DNA from: Fidelibacterota bacterium
GTDB taxonomy: Bacteria; Fidelibacterota; Marinisomatia; SCGC-AAA003-L08; JACNLC01
Direction of reading: 5' to 3'
NCBI GenBank assembly: GCA_024277615.1
Contig: JAJRUW010000100.1
Span: 1 to 59,901 of the forward strand
DNA: 59,901 nt
In this document: in pieces, positions 10,337 to 19,955 of the stretch
Layout: each line of letters starts with the position of its first letter
Position numbering within the stretch: position 1 is the first letter of the stretch
Position numbers and translations under genes: made by a program
Notes under the pieces: generated by a model
Databases searched by the model: none
What the model saw: only the letters and a program-made list of their open reading frames with translations
What the model was told of the DNA's origin: nothing

Positions 10337-10377
10337 AAAAATGGAGCAGGTCGTAATCCCGGTCTGCTCCATTTTTA
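10337..10377 (+). terminator. Intrinsic terminator after the sorting-domain gene
   Basis: Perfect 12-bp inverted repeat AAAATGGAGCAG (10337-10348) and CTGCTCCATTTT (10364-10375) with a 15-base loop, followed by further T residues. It lies just after the TAA at 10318-10320 and separates that gene from the TonB-dependent receptor. Confidence 0.85.
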
Positions 10378-10456
10378 TCTTATCTGACAACGACACGCAT
10401 TAGGTAAATTTTACTGACTCAATTATTTTAATTTCAACATAACGGGAAGTCATATC

Positions 10457-13400
10457 GTGAACAATTCTTCCAAACTCTTCGGTTTTATCAAACTAAAATT
10501 CAGCATTATGTTACTCACCTGCCTTGTGAGCTTTGCTTTTGGGAAAAACGGCAGTATTTCAGGCTATGTAACTGATGCCAAAACCATGGAGCCGCTAATC
10601 GGGGCGAATGTTTTCCTCTCGGAAACGAGTCTGGGCAGTGCAACCGATGAAAGCGGATATTACAAAATCGATGATATTCCTGCCGGTGATTATATCATTG
10701 CAGTAATGTTTGTAGGATATGAGAGGTACGAAGAAAATATAAGTATTGAAGATGATGTCCGCCTGAAGCAGGACTTCAAATTAACCGTATCCGCTTACAA
10801 ACTTCAGGAAACCACGGTCCGGGGAAAAAAACGTCAGGACAAAATAACCGAAGCACCCGCAGCCAAAGAAATCATCAGCTCCAGGGATATACTAAGAACA
10901 ACAACTACCAACCTCGGCAGTTATCTGCAGGGTTTAAAGGGTGTTGATTTTACCTCCAGCGGAGTTAATAATTATTCAATTTCCATCCGCGGCTTCAACA
11001 GTAGTTTCAGTTCCCGCCTCCTCACGCTGACCGATGGCAGAGTCGCCAATATACCGGCTCTGAGGGTCATTAATTACAGTACCATCCCCCAGTCCAGTAA
11101 TGATGTTGAAAAAATTGAAGTGGTTTTGGGACCTGCTACGGCGCTTTATGGCGCCAATGCACACAGTGGTGTTATCAATATTACTTCGAAGTCACCGGCA
11201 ACATCACAGGGCCTGAACATGAGTTTCTCCGGTACGCGTGATGACCGCAATCTCAAGAAACTAACCGGCCGCTGGGCAAAGAAATTCAATGATTTCAGTA
11301 TAAAAATTTCCACCTCATACCTGACGGCACACGAATGGGAATATGTTTCTGAACGAGAATTCAAGGCTCATGCCTATCCGTGGGTGGGAAATCCGATCAG
11401 GAGCAAAGACGGGAAAGACAACAACCCCTGGAGCGTAGCCCCTGCTAACGGTGCTTCCATCAACAATGCCGATCATTGGGGAATCAACACTGCCGGGGAT
11501 ACCCTGGCAATTGGGAACGGTGAGCCTAACCATGGCGATTTGGATGGCGATGGTCTGGCCGGCGAAGACTGGTATAACGGCTATGACGATGACGGAGACG
11601 GACTGATTGATGAAGATTATTTCACAGCCGACGGCATCGACAATGAAGAACCATATACTGATACGAATGGAGACGGACAATATTCGGATGGTGAACCTTT
11701 TGTGGACTGGAACAGTAACGGTATCTGGGATGGTGCTGATGGAGTAATTGATGAAGGAATCGACATCGCCGGTGACCAGTGGCTGGATGGAATTGACAAT
11801 GACGGAAATGGTCGCGTGGATGATTCGCAGGAACGCACCAACGGCCAGGCACAGCCGGCCTGGGGTACCAATATGGAGGACCGCAATATCCTGGTTTATG
11901 ACGGCAGAAAAGCCAAAGAAATCAACGGTGAACCCAGCCCCTGGTATGACCCCGCAAACTTCGATGAAGACGGAAACTGGATTGGTGTTGACCCACATGT
12001 CAGAGGTGATTTTAAATATGATGAAAATCATTTCAGATATGAATTTGATACCTACGTTTACGATTTCGGCAGTGACGGTATTCCGGGGGATCCCTGGCAG
12101 GATCTGGCCGGGGACGGTGAATTGCAGGTAGGGGAACCTTTAAGCCCACTGGGACTTTTTGGGGATGCACAGGATGTAGGGCTGGACGGCATTCCAGGCA
12201 CAAATGATGAAGGTGAAGGAGACGGTATTTGGGAACCCGGTGATGGCTGGATTGACAGCAATGGCAACGGAATTGTTGATTTGGGCAATTTTGGAGAATA
12301 CCACGATTTTTATGCCACTCCCTCGCAGGATAACTGGTCTGATGTCTGGCCACCCCGCAACGGCCTCTGGGATGATGGCGAACAGATCGTAGATTGCGGT
12401 CAGGACGGTTACTGCTGGGATTTTGACCTCGGTGGAAGCCTTCAGCAGGCACATGATGCTTTCGGAGAGCTTGTTTTTGATGATAACGGTGATCCTGTGT
12501 TTATTTACGGCCCTGACGCCGGCGAAAATGACAGGCAGCTCGTACCATGGGACGCGGATCAAACCGAAGGTGATCGAATTTACGATACAGGAGATGGCTG
12601 CTTTAACTGCGAAGATGACTTTAAAGGGGATTTTCAAACTGTCCTGGACACGAACGGTGATGGTGTAGAGGATTATCCAGATTTCGATGTGGAGAACCGC
12701 AAAGTAGAGATCCGCATGGATTATGACCCTTCTTCAGATATAAATTTGTCAGTACAATCCGGATATTCCTGGACCAAGACACAACAGGTAACCGGAGTAG
12801 GCCGCTATCTGGCAGACGGATGGGAATATACATATCATCAAATCAGGGGACGCTATAAAAACTGGTTCGCCCAGGCCTATATCAACATCAGCAATTCCGG
12901 AAATACACGGGGTTATAATCTGGGGGATATCATCAAGGACCAATCCAGAAATCTGGCCGCTCAGCTGCAAAATCATTTTACTGTTCGGGAGTATCAGTCT
13001 TTCACAACGAATATTGTCTGGGGATTCGACTATTTCAGAACCATGCCGAAAACCTTCGGAACCATCCTGAACGATGGCCCAAACGGGTTCGATGACGACG
13101 GGGATAATATTCTGCTAAGCAATGACGGCATTGACAATAACGGCAATGGCATCATTGATGAATATGGTGAAGGAATTGATGAAAAAGACGAATATGACAA
13201 AGTAAATACAAACGAATACGGCCTTTATTTCCAGTCCCGTACAAATTTGACAGGGGATAATAAATTTGAACTTATTACTGCTTTTCGGCTGGATTCTCAT
13301 GATCAATTAAAGAATGAAGGCTTATTATTCGGCCCCAAAGTCGGACTGCTTTATACACCCAACGAACGCTCACAATGGAGACTGACTTACGGGAAGGCCT

Positions 13401-14821
13401 TTAATACACCTACGACTACAACACTCTACACGGACCTCTACATTGGCAGAAACCTGATTTTCGATGTATTCCTGAAAGGCAATAAAGACGGGACACCCTA
13501 CGCCAGAGTCGGCACGGATTACCAGGTTGCGACGCCCGGATATTATGACCAGGACGGAGTATTTCATCAGACCGGAAATTATGGTGCAGGCTACTTCGAC
13601 GGCTATGAAGAACGGGTAAAGGGTGCCCCCTATTTCTTCAATATTCAGGATACGAATGCACCCGTGGATTATATTCCGCTGGATACTTCAAGGTATCTGA
13701 TCTATATCCCCGAACCTAACGGGGATGGTGTTATGTACACTCCCGAAGAATCCATTAATATACCTGACGTTGATGCTATCAAGTCGGAAAAAGTCCAGAC
13801 AATTGAACTCGGTTATAAAGGTTTCCTCGATGAAAAAACCTATTTTACAATCGATTATTATGCCAGCTATTATCAGGACTTTTTCAGTCCGGCTACATTC
13901 ATCTCACCCGCTGTTGTTTATCGGTATAACACTGACGGTACACAGGCAACAGCTGATGATTTTCAGGTAGTGGGTATTCTGCCGGCCAATGACAACAACT
14001 CGAATCCGCCGTACGGGACGGCCTGGGACGGTAAAGACAATGACGGTGACTGGGCACCCTATGCGCAGTATTTTGGCTGGGGAGACACACCTGACCCTGG
14101 AGAATGGGGATATATCGATAACAATGATATCACAATCATTGAGGGTGATACATTGCCATTCCGCTGGTATTATCCCTACGAGGTCCTGATTGCATCGGAA
14201 AACGGAGTTGCATTTAAACCTGAGTATGAAACTGCCGCACAATTCTGGGACCCGGTAGGAGTTGATGAATATAGTAAAGTGACGGGACTTAGTGAGGCCG
14301 AACTCATCGAAACCAATATCATCGGGCCTGACGGAATCCCTCTCATGGGCCCCGGACGGGCATATTCGCCGCCTCAAATTGTTCTCAGTACGCTGAATTA
14401 TGGAAAAGTCTGGATACAGGGAATTGATTTTGGTTTCACTCACTTCTTTTCAAAGAAACTGATCCTGGACGGCAATTTTTCCTGGTACAGCTCCACACGA
14501 TACTACAATGAACTCACCAAAAAATATGATCCTATTAATGCTCCAAAATATAAGTTCAATCTGGCTTTAAAATATGACCGCTCCTTCGGCAATATCGGAA
14601 TCAGTTACCGCTATGTTGACCGCTTCGACTGGTCCGATGGTCTCTGGGCAGGCAAGATTGGCCCTTATAATCTCATCGATATCAACCTGAATTACAACAT
14701 TGCCGAACACCTCACAGCCAGCATCACAGCGATGAATATCTTCGATGACCGACATAAAGAACTGATCGGCGGTGCAAAAATAGGGCGGCAGATAATTTTC
14801 AAGCTGGTCACCGGATTTTAG
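10457..14821 (+). CDS. Giant TonB-dependent receptor with Asp/Gly/Asn-rich inserts
   Basis: 1454 residues, about twice the usual receptor size; an outer-membrane channel importing a ligand with TonB energy. A signal peptide is followed by a carboxypeptidase-regulatory-like domain (about 33-115; ISGYVTDAKTMEPLIGANV), a plug (about 135-250; SIRGFNSSFSSR, GPATALYGANAHSGVINI) and a barrel ending in the aromatic terminus KLVTGF. Residues about 350-460, 520-740 and 875-915 insert many DDDGDGLIDED-type calcium-loop-like motifs, presumably extracellular. The GTG at 10457 is the longest start; an ATG at 10508 is also possible because both leave a signal peptide. The ligand is unknown. The TAG stop is natural because the receptor ends in F. 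Confidence 0.88.
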   Translation: MNNSSKLFGFIKLKFSIMLLTCLVSFAFGKNGSISGYVTDAKTMEPLIGANVFLSETSLGSATDESGYYKIDDIPAGDYIIAVMFVGYERYEENISIEDDVRLKQDFKLTVSAYKLQETTVRGKKRQDKITEAPAAKEIISSRDILRTTTTNLGSYLQGLKGVDFTSSGVNNYSISIRGFNSSFSSRLLTLTDGRVANIPALRVINYSTIPQSSNDVEKIEVVLGPATALYGANAHSGVINITSKSPATSQGLNMSFSGTRDDRNLKKLTGRWAKKFNDFSIKISTSYLTAHEWEYVSEREFKAHAYPWVGNPIRSKDGKDNNPWSVAPANGASINNADHWGINTAGDTLAIGNGEPNHGDLDGDGLAGEDWYNGYDDDGDGLIDEDYFTADGIDNEEPYTDTNGDGQYSDGEPFVDWNSNGIWDGADGVIDEGIDIAGDQWLDGIDNDGNGRVDDSQERTNGQAQPAWGTNMEDRNILVYDGRKAKEINGEPSPWYDPANFDEDGNWIGVDPHVRGDFKYDENHFRYEFDTYVYDFGSDGIPGDPWQDLAGDGELQVGEPLSPLGLFGDAQDVGLDGIPGTNDEGEGDGIWEPGDGWIDSNGNGIVDLGNFGEYHDFYATPSQDNWSDVWPPRNGLWDDGEQIVDCGQDGYCWDFDLGGSLQQAHDAFGELVFDDNGDPVFIYGPDAGENDRQLVPWDADQTEGDRIYDTGDGCFNCEDDFKGDFQTVLDTNGDGVEDYPDFDVENRKVEIRMDYDPSSDINLSVQSGYSWTKTQQVTGVGRYLADGWEYTYHQIRGRYKNWFAQAYINISNSGNTRGYNLGDIIKDQSRNLAAQLQNHFTVREYQSFTTNIVWGFDYFRTMPKTFGTILNDGPNGFDDDGDNILLSNDGIDNNGNGIIDEYGEGIDEKDEYDKVNTNEYGLYFQSRTNLTGDNKFELITAFRLDSHDQLKNEGLLFGPKVGLLYTPNERSQWRLTYGKAFNTPTTTTLYTDLYIGRNLIFDVFLKGNKDGTPYARVGTDYQVATPGYYDQDGVFHQTGNYGAGYFDGYEERVKGAPYFFNIQDTNAPVDYIPLDTSRYLIYIPEPNGDGVMYTPEESINIPDVDAIKSEKVQTIELGYKGFLDEKTYFTIDYYASYYQDFFSPATFISPAVVYRYNTDGTQATADDFQVVGILPANDNNSNPPYGTAWDGKDNDGDWAPYAQYFGWGDTPDPGEWGYIDNNDITIIEGDTLPFRWYYPYEVLIASENGVAFKPEYETAAQFWDPVGVDEYSKVTGLSEAELIETNIIGPDGIPLMGPGRAYSPPQIVLSTLNYGKVWIQGIDFGFTHFFSKKLILDGNFSWYSSTRYYNELTKKYDPINAPKYKFNLALKYDRSFGNIGISYRYVDRFDWSDGLWAGKIGPYNLIDINLNYNIAEHLTASITAMNIFDDRHKELIGGAKIGRQIIFKLVTGF
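11515..12680 (+). repeat. Acidic DxDGDG-type repeat region inside the TonB receptor
   Basis: Many short stretches such as GDLDGDGLAGEDW, YDDDGDGLIDED, DTNGDGQYSDG, GIDNDGNGRVDD, DSNGNGIVD and DTNGDGVEDYPD follow each other between the plug and the main barrel. They resemble thrombospondin-3/EF-hand-type calcium loops and are probably inserted in outward-facing loops. The composition bias also opens long spurious antisense frames across 11315-12640, which are not genes. Confidence 0.7.
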
Positions 14822-14899
14822 GCACAACATCTGGAACCCGAAACATCAGGCTGTAAGCAACATTCTTATAGAAGCGCACTCACGAGAGCACAGTTAAGT

Positions 14900-15280
14900 A
14901 TGCCTGCTAACGTCATGTATTCTGCCAGTATCATAACGATGGCCCTTTTGTTTTATTCCATTGGTGTCTGGAGTGAAAGATACTCAGGCGTTTTAAAAAC
15001 ATGGCATCTCTATTTTTTCTGGCTGGGTCTCATTTGTGATACGACCGGTACCGGAATGATGATGGATAACTTCGGGAACATCGTTTTCAATCTGCATACA
15101 ATCACCGGATTCAGCGGAATTTTCCTCATGGTAATCCATACGGTCTGGGCAACTATCGTGATCATAAAAAACGACACGGTAAAAAAAAGGCAATTTCATC
15201 GTTTCAGTTTATTTGTCTGGTCCTTTTGGTTAATTTCTTACACGAGCGGCGTATTTATCGGGATTCGAAATGTGCATTAA
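14900..15280 (+). CDS. HsmA-like small four-helix membrane protein
   Basis: 126 residues with four hydrophobic segments, matching in length and pattern the HsmA family (TIGR03987 as I recall it): SIGVWSERYSG, TWHLYFFWLGLICDTTGT, a central LHTITGFSGIFLMVIHTVWATIV and the C-terminal FSLFVWSFWLISYTSG. Conserved His and Trp in the helices fit the family, whose biochemical role is not established. The start used here is the ATG at 14900; no strong ribosome-binding site is seen. It lies 78 bases after the receptor and upstream of the PHP gene on the same strand. Confidence 0.7.
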   Translation: MPANVMYSASIITMALLFYSIGVWSERYSGVLKTWHLYFFWLGLICDTTGTGMMMDNFGNIVFNLHTITGFSGIFLMVIHTVWATIVIIKNDTVKKRQFHRFSLFVWSFWLISYTSGVFIGIRNVH

Positions 15281-15395
15281 ATGTGAATCGGCGGAAAAAC
15301 ACCCAAACCGGGTTAATAGAATTAATCTATAATCCTGAAAACAAAAACGCTATTTTTGCATTCAGCGCTATTATCTCCTTTACCGGTCCGTCAGA

Positions 15396-17057
15396 ATGCA
15401 AACAGACATTTCAAACAATATGAATGACCACTTAGCTTTTCAACAGGTTCTTGAATTGCTGCCTGCGATGATGCTCTATACCGAAATGCACTATCGCTTC
15501 AAACTCACAGGCAGCCGGTATTTCAAGAGGGAACCTGAAATACTGGCCGATATTCCTTACCGGATCAACCCCGGCCGGCAGATCCCGGTGCTGCTGCTGG
15601 TTAAGGATGCTCACAAATATCCGGTTTATTTAAAATCTGCTGAAGTCACCATCAAGAATTCAGAAGGAGAACTTTACCGTAAGTGCCATAAATTTGGTCA
15701 CGCAATTGAAGGGTACTGGTGGTATCAGACACTCTTGATTCCCAGGCCGTCAATAACCGGTGGCGTTGAAATCACCGTAGAAATAAAATACGTCCTGAAC
15801 GGCAAAACCCGTCACTGCACAAACCATAATTTAAAATTATTATCACCGGAGCCCTTCCGGGTTTATCTGGCAGATGACCCGCTCCCGGGAAGTTCACAGG
15901 TTATCTGGGGCGATTTACATTATCACTCAAATTACACGGAAGATATGGTCGAATTCGGAGCACCACTGGAACCCACACTTTTGGCTGGCAGAGCGCTTGG
16001 GCTTGATTTCATCGGTGTTACGGATCACTCCTATGACCTGGACGACCAACCATCTTCGTGGACCAGAACTGACCCGAAGCTTGAAAAATGGCACCAATCC
16101 AGACAAGAAGTAGAATTGTTAAATAAAAAGTTCGATTTTTCTCCCTTTCTTATCCCGGCTGAGGAGGTCACAATCCATAATGCCCGGGGACGCAACATCC
16201 ATGCTCTGGTGTACGATCATGCTAATTTTCTGCCCGGTCAGGGTGACGGGGCCGAGATACCGTTCAATTTCACCTGTGATTATAATTCGAAGACCTTGTT
16301 CGAAGCAATTAGGTCTGACACACTCTGTATTGCCGCCCATCCTCTCATTCCTGTACCATTTTTTGAGAAGATCCTGATCCGGCGGGGCGGCTGGGAGCAA
16401 CAGGATATGATAAACCCAAACCTGGCAGGTCTGCAAATTCTTAACGGTGCTCTTGATGATGGTTTTTACAGGGGTATCGAATTCTGGGTTCGCCAGCTGC
16501 TGCAAAATCGGAAATTATACATTTACGCCGGGAACGATGCCCACGGTAATTTCAACAGTTTTCGGCAAATAAAAACCCCCATGCTCAGCCTGCATGAAAA
16601 AAAAGAACAACTCCTCGGAGAATGCAGAACAGGAGTTTTTACCGGGAATCACCGGAATTTGCAGACAATATTAGCCGACCTGAAGAGCGGCCATTGCATC
16701 ATTACCAACGGACCATTCGTCAATCTCACTTTGATTGCAGATGATAAGAAAACCAAAATCGGCGATACATTTAGCACAGAGACTTCTCCCGTATCTCTGG
16801 CGCTGCAAATTGAAGCTAAATCCACAGCAGAATTCGGTGGACTGGAGCGGGTCAGGTTATTTTGCGGTATTCCCGGTGAAGAGGAACAAATTAGCTATGA
16901 AAAGAGATTCGAATGGTCAGTCTTTAGCTTTGAGACTTTTTTCGCCGGCACTCCTTCCGTGGATTGTTATTACAGAGCCGAAGTGCGAACGTTGAATGGA
17001 TGCCTGGCACTTACAAATCCAATTTGGCTGAAAACGGGGATATCCGAAACCGGATGA
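15396..17057 (+). CDS. CehA/McbA-type PHP-domain metallohydrolase
   Basis: 553 residues, cytoplasmic by sequence (no signal peptide). Residues about 50-155 form a beta-rich N-terminal domain. The PHP domain starts near residue 170 with GDLHYHSNYTED, giving the HxH metal pair, followed by LGLDFIGVTDHSYDLDD (the D-H pair), PAEEVTIHN, CIAAHPLIP and YAGNDAHGNF, all typical metal-ligand positions. A C-terminal part with GHCIITNGPFVNL is seen in CehA/McbA-like enzymes. The substrate is unknown; relatives hydrolyse phosphoesters or carbamates. Either ATG 15396 or 15421 could start it; neither has a clear Shine-Dalgarno. Confidence 0.8.
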   Translation: MQTDISNNMNDHLAFQQVLELLPAMMLYTEMHYRFKLTGSRYFKREPEILADIPYRINPGRQIPVLLLVKDAHKYPVYLKSAEVTIKNSEGELYRKCHKFGHAIEGYWWYQTLLIPRPSITGGVEITVEIKYVLNGKTRHCTNHNLKLLSPEPFRVYLADDPLPGSSQVIWGDLHYHSNYTEDMVEFGAPLEPTLLAGRALGLDFIGVTDHSYDLDDQPSSWTRTDPKLEKWHQSRQEVELLNKKFDFSPFLIPAEEVTIHNARGRNIHALVYDHANFLPGQGDGAEIPFNFTCDYNSKTLFEAIRSDTLCIAAHPLIPVPFFEKILIRRGGWEQQDMINPNLAGLQILNGALDDGFYRGIEFWVRQLLQNRKLYIYAGNDAHGNFNSFRQIKTPMLSLHEKKEQLLGECRTGVFTGNHRNLQTILADLKSGHCIITNGPFVNLTLIADDKKTKIGDTFSTETSPVSLALQIEAKSTAEFGGLERVRLFCGIPGEEEQISYEKRFEWSVFSFETFFAGTPSVDCYYRAEVRTLNGCLALTNPIWLKTGISETG

Positions 17058-17134
17058 AGCAGGTTATTACGGCTTCCGGCAAGGGCTTCATCCCCGGTAA
17101 TCCGGATTGATTGAAATTCCGGAATTGCTACGAA

Positions 17135-19936
17135 TTACAGATTTCCCGCCATGATTTCACTGACGAGAGTAACCACATCCAGAATATCAACGGCCCCATC
17201 GTGGTTCAAATCTGCGGCACAGAATTGATCGTCGGTGAGAGTTATATTCATATCAACAATTGCACTAACCATGGTAACTATATCGAGGATATCGGCGGCA
17301 CCGTCGAGATTTACATCTCCGGCCTGACAGGCAGAGGGCGTATTGGTTGTAAACTTTATGGCCAGCCCATCGGTTAATGGGGCTGCGCCGGGAGCTAAAA
17401 TACTGTTAAACAGGTATTGGACACCGTCGTTTTGATCTTCAGATTCAATGCCGATGGTTGAATAGTTGCAATTTTCATCGAGGTCGTGGATTTCCTGATA
17501 TTGAAAGATTATCTCCCCATCTCCGCTATCGGTTGTATAAACTGCAGGATCCAGCAGGATCATCTGAAAGGTTTCCCTCACGCAATCAGGGCAAAATTCA
17601 TCGTCCTCACCATTGGCCACAGAGTCCCATTCCAGGATGAACCTGTTATTCTCCTGATCGAAGTAAGCATACACGTTGAAGGGTTCCGTGCCATTGTTAT
17701 CGTCAAGGTCGTCATTAAAGGGGGCAATCATGCCCGCAGCACCACCGGCGCCGGGAATTGAGAAATTCCAGAAATAGGGTACTGTTTCCGGAATGAAAGA
17801 GGTCCAGCCGTTTGAACAAACGTTGATGGTTTCGAAAGTCTGACCAAAGTAGGTGAAAGGGAAGCCTATTTCCACATCAAAAACCTGTGTGTCATCGGTG
17901 AGTCCGAGATTGGTTCCCAATTGGTTAATTTCCACCCAGTCATATTCGGGAGCATTTGAATATAGAATATCCGTATTGTCCAGAGCCCAGTAGCCGTAAC
18001 TGCAGGGAGGCACAGGATCAGTAGTTCCGATAGGACCAACGAGCATGGAAATATTCTCTTCTGCCAGCAAAAGACCGTTTTGATAAAACACAGCATCAAA
18101 AGAGACTGTAGTTCCCACAACCAGATCTGCAACGACTCCGTTGAATATTATATCCGTCTGTATGGTTGAGAAATTAGGGATATCCATGGTCACCGGAAAA
18201 AACTCGCCAACCAAATTACCCTCAGAGGTATCATTAAATTCAATAGTAACTTCACTGTAATCGTAAGGGCCGGGATTCGTGACTGCAAGCGTCAGAGCTG
18301 CCGTAGTTCCGGCTTCAACATAGTGTTCACCAGTGGCGGAGTTCAGGGCCAGAATATCAAATTCAGTCCACAGCTCGGGATTAAAAATACTGCCGTCATC
18401 TTCAGCAAATGTAAGCTGAATGTGTTTTTGGAAATAACCGCCATGATTCAAATACAGATCAAGCGTCGCACCAACAGGTACATCGGAGGAGAAATCAATA
18501 GCAAGATTCCCTAGCGGTGTTGATAATCCTTTGCCAATTAGTTCACCCTCATACAGCAAAGCGCCAACCACATCACCAACCGGATTATCATCACTATCAG
18601 TTACCTGAAGGTCCACAAAGGACTGATGCAGTTCGGTCGCTTCATCGATGTCCGTGTAGAGTGTATCCGGTATAAGCATCCACACCGGGATACTGGGATC
18701 TCCGACAACACTATAGACATGGTGATAGAATTCATCAACATCTCCCGGGCCGCTGAGTTGAGGGAATTCCGTCAGCAATTCCTGTTTTCCCGTGAACAAT
18801 GCAGGACCGAGTTCAGACACCCGTCCTTCAAGTAACGCATCAAACATACCAATGTAAATTACATTATTATACCTTGTATCCGTGTCAAGGTCGGAAGGTG
18901 CGGTAACGGCGACACCACCGCGCGGGTTATTATAAGTCCCGCTGAAAATAATCGTTTCGCCGTAGCCTGATTCCAGGGAAGGAGCTCCAAAATCACCGGT
19001 ATTACACACCAGACTGAATACGACCGGCAGCTTCCAGCCATTATTCAGCAGGTTGACATCGTCAATATAAAACCTGGGATAGTGCCAGCCATGAGAATTT
19101 CCCCATCCACGGTAGGCAATTATACCAACTCCACCTGTCCAGGCATTGGCAATGACGGGGTTCTCTTCTATCTCGTGGCCGGCATAGAAAAAGGCCGTAT
19201 CCACCTGTGTGTAGCCGTAATCCAGCAGTCGGTCCTGCAACCAGAACGAAGTCCATACAGGCGTCACAGGCCATTGCGAGGGAGGAATCTCCTGACCGTT
19301 GTTGTTTGAATAATTCCCCGCAACCAATAAAGCCCGGTTCAGGTAATCCAGTTCACCTGAGGCACTGACCTGCTCAAGAGTAGTGTACTGAATGGTCTTC
19401 GATTTAACGGTCAGCAATTGACTGTTGTTGCGCACCGGCCATCTGCCGATAAAATATTTCGGTTCTAAAACATCATAATCATCAGATTGCGGGTCGGAAT
19501 TAAAAAAAGTATAGGGATAATCAGTTACATCCATTTCAGGTTCATTGATGGATTGGATATAAAAGCACGGAATCGCAAAATTGCCGTCCACATCTCCAAC
19601 AAGCAGTACATACTCCAGCATGGGGTCGGACTCATAATAGGATTGCAAATAAGCTTTTATTCCCGGTGCGTCGGCATCGGATAAACCGAGCTGATCCAGT
19701 GCGACAATATCTACATTGTAACCCTGTGTCATCTTAAAGAGGCGGAAATCTCCACCCAGAGGCATGATCAGAAAATTTTCCAGGTAACTGTTCGCCAAAA
19801 CGATCAGGAAAGTACCCCGTTCATATTGCACATCCCTGGTTTCAAAGAGTGACTTCCGCGAAAGCGGAACTCTCGGTCCGGAAGATGCCAGGGAGATGGC
19901 GGTGAATATGAAAAAAATAAAGACCAATTTCTTCAT
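17135..19936 (-). CDS. Gingipain-like C25 cysteine peptidase with dockerin-like C terminus
   Basis: 933 residues from the ATG at 19936, chosen over an upstream in-frame start because AAAGGAA precedes it and a signal peptide (KLVFIFFIFTAISLASS) follows. The catalytic domain (about 35-420) is C25-like: LLVGDVDGNFAIPCFY, then the catalytic His in GWGNSHGWHY (about 282) and Cys in LVCNTGDFGAP (about 311). Two beta-sandwich domains follow, the second nidogen-like (WTSFIPETVPYFW; about 640-860). A C-terminal dockerin-like pair (GDVNLDGAADILD, DLNHDGAVDILD) ends it. A secreted endopeptidase of unknown specificity. It lies 19 bases after the M14 gene and appears to be the last gene of the poly-gamma-glutamate operon. 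Confidence 0.85.
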   Translation of the reverse strand: MKKLVFIFFIFTAISLASSGPRVPLSRKSLFETRDVQYERGTFLIVLANSYLENFLIMPLGGDFRLFKMTQGYNVDIVALDQLGLSDADAPGIKAYLQSYYESDPMLEYVLLVGDVDGNFAIPCFYIQSINEPEMDVTDYPYTFFNSDPQSDDYDVLEPKYFIGRWPVRNNSQLLTVKSKTIQYTTLEQVSASGELDYLNRALLVAGNYSNNNGQEIPPSQWPVTPVWTSFWLQDRLLDYGYTQVDTAFFYAGHEIEENPVIANAWTGGVGIIAYRGWGNSHGWHYPRFYIDDVNLLNNGWKLPVVFSLVCNTGDFGAPSLESGYGETIIFSGTYNNPRGGVAVTAPSDLDTDTRYNNVIYIGMFDALLEGRVSELGPALFTGKQELLTEFPQLSGPGDVDEFYHHVYSVVGDPSIPVWMLIPDTLYTDIDEATELHQSFVDLQVTDSDDNPVGDVVGALLYEGELIGKGLSTPLGNLAIDFSSDVPVGATLDLYLNHGGYFQKHIQLTFAEDDGSIFNPELWTEFDILALNSATGEHYVEAGTTAALTLAVTNPGPYDYSEVTIEFNDTSEGNLVGEFFPVTMDIPNFSTIQTDIIFNGVVADLVVGTTVSFDAVFYQNGLLLAEENISMLVGPIGTTDPVPPCSYGYWALDNTDILYSNAPEYDWVEINQLGTNLGLTDDTQVFDVEIGFPFTYFGQTFETINVCSNGWTSFIPETVPYFWNFSIPGAGGAAGMIAPFNDDLDDNNGTEPFNVYAYFDQENNRFILEWDSVANGEDDEFCPDCVRETFQMILLDPAVYTTDSGDGEIIFQYQEIHDLDENCNYSTIGIESEDQNDGVQYLFNSILAPGAAPLTDGLAIKFTTNTPSACQAGDVNLDGAADILDIVTMVSAIVDMNITLTDDQFCAADLNHDGAVDILDVVTLVSEIMAGNL

Positions 19937-19955
19937 TCTGTTTCCTTTCTCTGTG

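Noticed and set aside
11315-12640. Long antisense frames opposite the TonB receptor (up to 238 codons)
   Set aside because: They arise from the biased codons of the Asp/Gly repeats; no ribosome-binding site, no domain, and the plus-strand frame is clearly coding.
14819-14900. Readthrough of the receptor's TAG into the HsmA-like gene, which is in the same frame
   Set aside because: The receptor ends at a typical aromatic outer-membrane C terminus (TGF) and the linker sequence looks non-coding; the shared frame is a one-in-three coincidence.
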